From positions 1-64,000 of the forward strand of contig JAUXWR010000404.1 in the NCBI GenBank assembly GCA_030680075.1: a stretch of DNA of 64,000 bases, written 5' to 3'. Every line of letters starts with the position of its first letter. Positions within the stretch are counted from its first letter, which is position 1. Made by a program: the position numbers and the translations under genes. The stretch comes from Legionella sp. (GTDB lineage Bacteria; Pseudomonadota; Gammaproteobacteria; Legionellales; Legionellaceae). The notes beneath the pieces are model-generated. The model ran no database searches. It was not told the origin of the DNA and saw only the letters and a list, made by a program, of their open reading frames with translations. Shown here one piece after another: positions 37,761 through 45,800 of this stretch.

Positions 37761-37991
37761 TTATCCCATGAGCATGCGTTTTGCAATGAGACTGCTTGAT
37801 ATTTTATAACGGCCTGACGAAATTTCTTTTTTAATAAATTCCACACGGGCTTTATCGATATCAGGTGCCGCTTGAACTAATTGATTTAAGGTAAAATCTA
37901 ATCCGGAATTTTGAGAGGTTGGGGGTTGTTTGGAATGTGTTGAGTTGTTTATGGGTTTTACCATAACCTCATCCTCGATTTCACTCATCAT
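37761..37991 (-). CDS. FlgM-like anti-sigma-28 factor, orphan
   Basis: 76 residues. The C-terminal half reads like FlgM: DIDKARVEFIKKEISSGRY, then SSLIAKRML, matching the sigma-28-binding helices. The N-terminal half is polar and probably unstructured, as in FlgM. AAGGAG precedes the ATG. FlgM holds back the flagellar sigma factor FliA until the hook is complete. No flagellar gene is nearby, whereas flgM usually sits with flgA or flgN, so this may be an extra or relocated copy. Confidence 0.65.
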   Translation of the reverse strand: MMSEIEDEVMVKPINNSTHSKQPPTSQNSGLDFTLNQLVQAAPDIDKARVEFIKKEISSGRYKISSSLIAKRMLMG

Positions 37992-38095
37992 AATAGTCAG
38001 CTCCTTTTGACGAAATCTTTAACAAACTTGGTTATTTTTATATCAATAGCATAAGTAAAAATGAATGTCACGTAATTTAATTTAACGCAAAGCCT

Positions 38096-38135
38096 GGTGG
38101 TGGGCACGTCGCTTGCGCTCCTTTGCCCACCCTAC
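38096..38135. repeat. GTGGGCA palindromic repeat
   Basis: GGTGGGCA and TGCCCACC are inverted around CGTCGCTTGCGCTCCTT, ending in CTAC. It is a different family from the REP units. It touches the end of nadA and may act as its transcript end. Confidence 0.65.
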
Positions 38136-38136
38136 A

Positions 38137-39474
38137 TCAACCTTCCGTAATCTTTATCATCATCTCCAACGCTTTTTTAGCGTTATCAATAACCCATTGC
38201 TGCTCTTGAACTTGCAGACGATGGCGCGTACCGGTAAATTCATTCACCATATCGCCAGCTTTTACTTCGTTGTACGCCATTATTTTTCCCTGGCGAAGTA
38301 AATCGACCAGAGCAATTAAATGCGGCGGGTCATTACGAGACATAGTCGCACAACCGCAACCGATGCCTTTTTCTGTCGGGCTTTTAGGCGCTTCGGCAAG
38401 ATTAACAACGACAATTCCTAGATTTTTACAATATTGCTTTAAATTTTCAACCATGTGGTTTTCAGTGCCAATCGCGTAATGTTTAGTTCCTGCGCGATCA
38501 TTTACCACATAATCCCAGATAAAAGCTGTAGACCCTGCATGTTGAGCTACGCGAATAACGGCATTGCGACACTCTGGGTGAACGATAGTCGTGTAGCCTT
38601 CCTCATGCCAATACTCACACATTTCCGGTTGATAATGCGTATGTACGGCGCACTGACTGGCAAATAAAATTAAGTCCGCTTTATCAAAGCGTGCAAGCGT
38701 TGCACTATCTTGAGCGGGGAGCGAATATTGCGCTCCAGCGGTGCCGCCTGGCCAATAAGCCAAATTATTAATACCAAGCCAATACGCGACATTTTCACCC
38801 ATGTGTTGATCAGGAATAAACAGGATTTTTTTCTTTTGCGCTTGCGCCCATTGGAAAATTTTTTTCACGTTTGAACTGGTACAAACAGCCCCACCTTGCG
38901 CACCGGTCATTGCCTTCACCCGACCTGAGGTATTCATATAGCAGACAGGTAAAATATTCTCAGCGCCATAGCGCTCGTTCAAATCAATAAAAGCGGGCTC
39001 GACCATAAAATCCTTGGCAAGCATTTCCATGGTACAACCTGATTTCGGATTAGTGATGTAAACTTTTTGGTGTGAATTAGCGAGAATACTGATTGACTCA
39101 GCCATAAAATGAACAGCTGACTCAATGATGACAGATTTTTGCGGGTTCTGAGCGGCCATTAGCGCTAATTGATAAGAGTCACCAATTTGCCCGCCAAATT
39201 GCTCAATTAATCTAACAATATCGCCACCCATATAATAATGAGCCAGCAATAACAATTGTTCACCAAAATGGTCTTGCGCTTTAGCCATGTAGGGCTTCAT
39301 CCAGGCAAGAACGGTAGTGAGTTTCCTGTCCGGGAGCGCCTGATATTCTTCTGCGTAGGGTATAAAATCTGTTTGGTACCAGTCCAGGGGGTAATCACTT
39401 TGACAAATGCTCATGTCATTGGTAATCGGCATCAATGTTTTTTCAGGTTGATACGTGCTTGGACTACTAAACAT
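38137..39474 (-). CDS. Quinolinate synthase NadA
   Basis: 445 residues, the longer form of NadA. This 4Fe-4S enzyme condenses iminoaspartate with dihydroxyacetone phosphate to quinolinate. Candidate cluster cysteines are in NPKSGCTMEM, GGAVCTSSNV and GIGCGCATMSRNDP, with AHYYMGGDI near the N-terminus. The start at 39474 has GAGG about ten bases upstream; in-frame ATGs lie 14 and 20 codons in. It follows nadB by 15 bases in the purB-nadB-nadA unit. Confidence 0.93.
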   Translation of the reverse strand: MFSSPSTYQPEKTLMPITNDMSICQSDYPLDWYQTDFIPYAEEYQALPDRKLTTVLAWMKPYMAKAQDHFGEQLLLLAHYYMGGDIVRLIEQFGGQIGDSYQLALMAAQNPQKSVIIESAVHFMAESISILANSHQKVYITNPKSGCTMEMLAKDFMVEPAFIDLNERYGAENILPVCYMNTSGRVKAMTGAQGGAVCTSSNVKKIFQWAQAQKKKILFIPDQHMGENVAYWLGINNLAYWPGGTAGAQYSLPAQDSATLARFDKADLILFASQCAVHTHYQPEMCEYWHEEGYTTIVHPECRNAVIRVAQHAGSTAFIWDYVVNDRAGTKHYAIGTENHMVENLKQYCKNLGIVVVNLAEAPKSPTEKGIGCGCATMSRNDPPHLIALVDLLRQGKIMAYNEVKAGDMVNEFTGTRHRLQVQEQQWVIDNAKKALEMMIKITEG

Positions 39475-39489
39475 CTAAATATACCTCGT

Positions 39490-41139
39490 TTAAATAAAAG
39501 GATTTTGGGGGGACATCAAGCGCGCGATACTTTCTTCAGCGTGCGCATTTTTATGGGGGAAATCCTCCCGATAATGACCTCCGCGTGATTCGCGTCTTGT
39601 AAGAGCGGCCTTTACGATAAGCTCTGCATTCAAGACAATATTACGCAATTCAATGAAATCGCGTGTTATGCAATGTTTCCAGTAATATTCTTCAATAATT
39701 TGTTTACGCTTCATAATTAATTGTAGTAGATCCTGCAAGCCTGCTTCGGTGCGCACAATCCCTGCATAAGAGGTCATTTCACCGCGTAAACCCCGCCAAT
39801 GAGCATTAATCTGACTGGCTCGCCTTGCGTTTACTTCACCAGGAGAACTCCATTCCGGTACGTTTTTAATGTCTTTACAAGGGGTCATTATGTCTTTTAA
39901 AGTGCAGCGCGCGGCATTTCCTGCCATAACAACGGCTTCCAGTAAGGAATTACTGGCAAGGCGATTGGCGCCATGAAGACCCGTAAAGGCTACTTCACCG
40001 ATAGCATAAAGTCGTTTTAAATCGGTTCGGCCATCTATATCCGTTAATACTCCACCACACTGATAGTGAGCGGCCGGAACAACAGGGATCATATCCTGGC
40101 TCATATCAATGCCAATGGATAATAAAGTGGTGTAAATCTGGGGGAAGCGTTTTTTCAGAAACGCTTTGCTTTGATGGGTAATATCCAGATAAACAAAACC
40201 GCTTTGACTTTGCTCAATTTCATTAAAGATAGCGCGGGATACTACATCTCGTGTGGCCAACTCCATTTGTTCAGGCGCGAAGCGGTGCATAAATCGCTCG
40301 CCTGTTTCTGAATTTTTTAAAATAGCGCCTTCGCCTCTGACCGCCTCTGAAATTAAAAAATTATTGATGGAGTGGTGATGAAGCAATGTTGGATGAAATT
40401 GATAAAACTCCATATTGCCAACGCGTGCCCCGGCTCGGTAAGCCATGGCTACACCATCACCGGTGGCTACCATGGGATTTGTCGTATAACGATAGGTTTT
40501 GCCGGCACCACCTGTGGCTAAAATTACAGCGCGAGCAAGCATGGTATGGATGCAATTTTCCTTGCAATCCAATACATAGGCACCCAATACTTCGCCTTGG
40601 TTATCGGTGCGATGCGGGAGATAATGGGTAATTAAATTAACAGCGATGTGATGCTCAAAAAAGTGTATCTGAGGATGTTGTTTAACAGCTTGCAGCAGGA
40701 TTTGAGTGACGGTGAGGCCGGTCTGATCCCCAGTATTATAAATTCGGCGGTGCGAATGACCGCCTTCCTTTGCTAACATAAAATTGCCTTTGGCATCTTT
40801 GCTAAAGGGCACCGGGTAAGCTAATAATTCGTCAATCGCTTGTGGCCCCTGACGAATAATAAACTCTACGGCAGGCGCGTAGCAAAGACCATCGCCTGCA
40901 TGTAGTGTGTCGTTAATATGCGATTGCAGCGAATCTTCTTCTAAAATAGCGGCAGCAATCCCGCCTTGGGCATAGCGGCTATTGCATTCACTGGCCTCAG
41001 CCTTGCTTACCAGTGCAATTGTTAGTTTTGGCTGCAGTTTTAATAACTGCAAACAATAATGCAATCCTGCGAGCCCTGTTCCCAGTACCAATACATCAAA
41101 CTCTTTTGTCTGCCCCTGTTGAGAAAGCGTAGTACTCAT
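39490..41139 (-). CDS. L-aspartate oxidase NadB
   Basis: 549-residue flavoprotein oxidising L-aspartate to iminoaspartate, which NadA uses directly. The FAD-binding GTGLAGLHYCLQLL N-terminus, SRYAQGGIAAA, and the active-site stretches HPTLLHHH and EAVRGEGAIL are typical. The C-terminal helical domain is present. Its ATG overlaps the purB stop (ATGA). The next enzyme NadA is adjacent, while NadC lies 12 kb away. Confidence 0.96.
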   Translation of the reverse strand: MSTTLSQQGQTKEFDVLVLGTGLAGLHYCLQLLKLQPKLTIALVSKAEASECNSRYAQGGIAAAILEEDSLQSHINDTLHAGDGLCYAPAVEFIIRQGPQAIDELLAYPVPFSKDAKGNFMLAKEGGHSHRRIYNTGDQTGLTVTQILLQAVKQHPQIHFFEHHIAVNLITHYLPHRTDNQGEVLGAYVLDCKENCIHTMLARAVILATGGAGKTYRYTTNPMVATGDGVAMAYRAGARVGNMEFYQFHPTLLHHHSINNFLISEAVRGEGAILKNSETGERFMHRFAPEQMELATRDVVSRAIFNEIEQSQSGFVYLDITHQSKAFLKKRFPQIYTTLLSIGIDMSQDMIPVVPAAHYQCGGVLTDIDGRTDLKRLYAIGEVAFTGLHGANRLASNSLLEAVVMAGNAARCTLKDIMTPCKDIKNVPEWSSPGEVNARRASQINAHWRGLRGEMTSYAGIVRTEAGLQDLLQLIMKRKQIIEEYYWKHCITRDFIELRNIVLNAELIVKAALTRRESRGGHYREDFPHKNAHAEESIARLMSPQNPFI

Positions 41140-42506
41140 GAAAAGGCCTTGACCAATTGAGCAGCAAGACCCGTGTATTTCTCAGGTGTTAAACTGATTA
41201 ATTGATTTTTAGCCGTTTCCGGAATAGCCAGGGTATTAATAAATTTTTTCAGCGTATCGCTGTCTATACCTTGACCCCGGGTTAATGTCTTTAATTGCTC
41301 ATAAGCATTAGGAATCTGATAACGGCGCATGACAGTTTGTATGGCTTCCGCAAGAACTTCCCAATTAGCATTGAGATCATCACTTAAGGCGCTTCTGTTA
41401 ATTTGCAATTTATCATTGCCTTTAGTGACCGCTTGATAAGCAATTAAACTATAAGCAAAGGCGGCGCCTAAGTTTCTAAGGACCGTTGAGTCAGACAAGT
41501 CGCGTTGCATGCGAGATTGCGTGAGTTTGCAGGCAAAATGCCCAAATAATGCATTAGCCAGGCCGAGATTTCCTTCGGCATTCTCGAAATCAATGGGATT
41601 AATTTTATGAGGCATGGTTGAGGAACCAACTTCATTAGCGACTGTTTTCTGGGTAAAGTAGCTTAACGAGATATATGTCCAGACATCGCGAGTATAGTCT
41701 AAAAGAATGTTATTAATACGCATCATGATATGACACACTTCAGCAATACCATCATGAGGCTCAATTTGCGTCGTATAAGCGCTAAAAGACAAGCCGAGCG
41801 AGCTCACAAAATTCGCGCAATGTTTACGCCAGTCAACTTCCGGGTAGGCTACAATATGAGCGTTATAGTTGCCTACAGCTCCATTGCATTTTGCTGGAAT
41901 CAGCACTTCAGCCAACTGTTGCAGTGGGCGTTTGAGACGGGCTACAAAGTTCACTAATTCTTTACCCACCGTGGTCGGAGTAGCGGGTTGGCCATGGGTG
42001 CGAGCAAGCATTGCAGCATCGCCATGTTGTTTGCCAAGCATGGTGATGCCGCCGCTAATTTCAGCGAGTGTTGGCTGAATAATCTGCGCAATGGCTTCTT
42101 TCATCATTAGCGCATAAGCAAGGTTATTAATATCTTCAGAGGTACAGGCAAAATGAATAAATCCTGAATATTTTTTTAATTTATCGTGAGTATCCAATTT
42201 ATCTTTTAAGTAATATTCAATGGCTTTTACATCATGATTGGTCTGGCGCTCAAATACTTTGACGACTTCCGCTTCCTGCTCATCAAACTGGGCAAGTATT
42301 TTTGTCAGAAAATTTTCAGATTCAGTATCCAGTTCAGGAACTTCTTTAATATCGCTATTACTCGCCAGTGATTTCAGCCAGTGAATTTCCACCATCAGCC
42401 GATAATAGATGAGCGCGAACTCACTAAAATAAGGGCTTAGCGCGCTGGTTTTTTTGTGGTAGCGCCCGTCAATAGGGGAAATGGCGTTTAAAGAAGATAA
42501 AGTCAT
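41136..42506 (-). CDS. Adenylosuccinate lyase PurB
   Basis: 456 residues, identical in length to the E. coli enzyme. It cleaves succinyl-AICAR and adenylosuccinate in purine synthesis. The fumarase-superfamily signature GSSTMPHKINPIDFENAEGN is present, along with ARTHGQPATPTT. It opens a minus-strand operon with nadB and nadA, linking purine and NAD synthesis. Confidence 0.97.
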   Translation of the reverse strand: MTLSSLNAISPIDGRYHKKTSALSPYFSEFALIYYRLMVEIHWLKSLASNSDIKEVPELDTESENFLTKILAQFDEQEAEVVKVFERQTNHDVKAIEYYLKDKLDTHDKLKKYSGFIHFACTSEDINNLAYALMMKEAIAQIIQPTLAEISGGITMLGKQHGDAAMLARTHGQPATPTTVGKELVNFVARLKRPLQQLAEVLIPAKCNGAVGNYNAHIVAYPEVDWRKHCANFVSSLGLSFSAYTTQIEPHDGIAEVCHIMMRINNILLDYTRDVWTYISLSYFTQKTVANEVGSSTMPHKINPIDFENAEGNLGLANALFGHFACKLTQSRMQRDLSDSTVLRNLGAAFAYSLIAYQAVTKGNDKLQINRSALSDDLNANWEVLAEAIQTVMRRYQIPNAYEQLKTLTRGQGIDSDTLKKFINTLAIPETAKNQLISLTPEKYTGLAAQLVKAFS

Positions 42507-42632
42507 GGCTAATCACCGCAATCATAAAGTGCTTATGATATTAGATGACGCGCCAGATGTGAATTAAAACCACACAATTATCCTCAATCTGCTGCGTTAA
42601 GCCTGTTTTGAGCCAAGGTTGTCTACATAAAT

Positions 42633-42719
42633 GTAGCCCGGATTAGCGAAGCGTAATCCGGGAAGGGAGTTATTCCAGAATAGCGAAACCCCGGATTACG
42701 CTATGCTAATCCGGGCTAC
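42633..42719. repeat. Paired REP-type palindrome
   Basis: GTAGCCCGGATTAGCGAAGC at the left and GCTATGCTAATCCGGGCTAC at the right face each other, with the middle GGGAGTTATTCCAGAATAGC. It lies upstream of purB and downstream of the giant helicase gene, in the 300 bp gap 42507-42806, which is otherwise featureless. Confidence 0.85.
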
Positions 42720-42753
42720 GATCCTGTTTTGTGCAAACGGCGCCTGCATAACT

Positions 42754-42820
42754 GTAGCCCGGATTAGCGAAGCGTAATCCGGGAAGGGGGGTATTCCAGA
42801 ATGTTGCTAATCCTGGCTAC
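42754..42820. repeat. REP-type palindrome overlapping the helicase gene end
   Basis: The left half (GTAGCCCGGATTAGCGAAGC) and the middle match the copy at 42633, but the right half is shortened and altered (TGCTAATCCTGGCTAC). This right half contains the stop codon and the last codons of the 1667-residue gene. Confidence 0.75.
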
Positions 42821-45800
42821 CGATATTACCGATTCCAGGACCGGTATCAGGTGTGTCCTTGGAATCATCATTTTTACTATCGACTTTTTCTGTCTTGAAA
42901 AAACTAATGGCTGAGGGTGATTTTGATTTTGCGCGCTCCGATGGGCTTTGTTCTTCTTTAAAATTTGCACTCGGAATGAGTTTTAAAATTTCTTTTCCTT
43001 CATCTGTTTCTAAAAGACTACTATAGGCAGACATGATAGGTGTTTTAGTGCCATCAGCCTCTTCCTTGTATATACAACGCATCAGATCCTCGAGTGTTAT
43101 ATTTTCTGCAATTAAGGGCTTTTCTGTTAACAATTTTTTAAGAATTGCTCTGCCCAAATGTGGAGTATTGTCATCTGTATCAGGCGCACTGGCAAGAAAG
43201 AGTAAGGCTGAGTAATTATCATGCGTACAGTGACACAAATCTCTTGCTGTTATACCGTTCATTATGTGAGGATTTTTAAGTAATTGTTGCAAAACCTGGC
43301 GCCCGTTCAGGTCAGAGCATAGCCAAAATAATGCTGAGGTGTTGGATTTTTCCGCAATTTCAGTTATAAATCCCGGATCAGCAGAGAATATATGATTTAA
43401 AAGTTCTCTACCCGAGTCTGTTGTACTTAGATTCATAATGAGGGGTAACTGGGTCTTTGGTTTTATTTCCCATAAATCGTTTACATTGGGGTAAATGCAG
43501 TAATCATATTTACTCAGGAAATCAAGCAAGATTCCAATTTTATTTTCCTGAAGTAATCCTAACATTAATGAAGGGTACTCTCCCACTGGAATATCAAAGA
43601 AGCATTTTTCCGGACAGGGTTTTTTTTCCGTTATGCTAGCTGTTTTTTCGGCAAATAATTCGCTTAAATTGGCCTCGTTGAACTCTTCCAATAAAGCCGT
43701 GGCATATATCTTATGATGACAAAATTTATATTCATCCTTTACCATAAAATCAAGCAGTGATTGAATTTTCTTTTCCTGACGCAAACCCTCCATTAATGAG
43801 GAATATTTGCCTAGAGGAACATCAAAGAACCATTTTTCAGCACCGGGCTGGGAAAACAATATTTTTAAGCTGTTTTCATTAAAATTGGCAAGTAATTGTT
43901 CGACATTTACATGAAAGATAGAAGGAGTCGATGTAATCTGTTTTTTGGAGCGTTTCTGTTGAAGTATTTTACTCTTCGTAAATGTTGAAGTTGAAGATGC
44001 GCTTTGATTAAGAAAATCGGTGGATAGCGTGGGCGCTTTTTCAATACCACTACCGTTTGCATCAGGAATTAAAGCAAGAATTTCTCGTCCTTCAGGCGTT
44101 TCGAAAAGAATACTCCTCGCTGACCAGTGTGTTCTCTTTTCCCCATAGAGTTGTTCGTTTATGGGTAAATCCAATTCATAGACTGTAATAGCGTTGGCTA
44201 TTAAGGGATTTATTGTAAAGAGGGTCTTAAGAATTGAGCGACCGTCACGGGTTTCAGAAAGCATATGAAAGGCTGATTTTTCGCCATATTTTGGAGTGCG
44301 ACACAAAGCTTTGGCGGTTATCCCCTCTGCGAGTCTGGGATTTTTTTCTAATAATTTTTTAAGAATTAATTGCCCATCTTTGTTCTGGCTCAGCCAAAAT
44401 AATGCAGAAGTATTAAAATGCTCAGGCTTTGCTCGCTCGAAGGTAGAACATAGCGATCCTCCTGTGAGCATTTTTGCCGTATCCGTATTGTCATCTAATA
44501 TCGAATCCAAAAAATCGCGACTGTCTTCATTTAGACTTAGATAAAATAAGGTAGAAGGTTCTCTATTTGTTGACAGGCTTAACTGACTTGCTGTTAGAGT
44601 GAGCTTCTTACCAGATTTCCTCAGGAAATTCAGAAGGGTTGATATTTTCTTTTCGAAAGCAAGTTTGGCTATCAGGCAAGGGTAATTTATACAAGGGACA
44701 TCAAGGAACCACTTTTCTGGATAGGATTTTGATCTGTCAAACACCACCCTTAAATTGGCCTCTGCCAAAGCGACCGTTTCGAATTTTGTAAATAAGCCCT
44801 CAACATAAGCTTGATTTTTATTAGGCCTTGGTTGCGCCTCGCTCAGAGGTATTGAACCTGAAGAGCTACCTTCCGTAAAACCGGTGCGCACAGTGCCTTT
44901 TTCCGTCTTATTGCGCATACACGGGATTAGGTTAGGAATTCCTTCCACATTTGGGTGTCCCGTCGAGAGAAAACGGCGCGGCGTATGGAGAAATATTTCG
45001 CCGCTGTCTGCAGTCTTGCGGTATGGGCTATCAAGATCCCAATCAGTTAGTTCTTGGGCGATTGACGGGTTTTGTTCCAGGAGCATCTTAAGAATTGCTG
45101 GACCCCCATCTGAAATACAAAGATAGTGTAATGGCGAATAACCATTCACATGACGACATAGATCCTCTTTAGTGATTCCTTTTATTAATGAACTGTTGTT
45201 TTCGAAGAGGTCTTTCAGTGTCCGTTGTCCGTAAACGGATGAGCAGAGATTAGAAAATGCGGAGGCATTAGAACTGGTAGCACATAAAGCTTCCCCTGTT
45301 ATCTCACCTTTTAAGGCAGGATTTTGCTGCAACAGCAGATTTAGAAATTTTATCCCTGCAGTCGTTTTACTGAGATGGAAAATAAGAGGAGCTTCTCCTT
45401 CCTCTTTGGCTACGCATAAATTGCTAAAAGAAAGCTTTAATTTGTGCTGAATCTTTAAGATATAGCTATACAGCGTTTGAAGACTCTCCTCATTAGATGA
45501 ACATAACCCTGTCATTAACGAAGGATAGTTTTTCAACGGAATATCAAAGAGCAGTTCATTAGGATTTGGTGTGGAAAAAAATATGTTTAGATTGGCTGCG
45601 GATAAATTGTTGAACAATTTATTAATAATTACTTCTGGAGGTGTTGAAGAGGAAGAGCCTTCTTCCCTGACCTTATTCTGGGGTGCCTTTTTGCTTTTTT
45701 GCCTTTTTCCTTTGCCTTTGGCCTTGCCCTTGCCCTTGCCTCGAGGAATTTTAGTTGTATTTTCAGTCTGGTCAGGTTTATCTTCAGGCTTATCTTCAGG

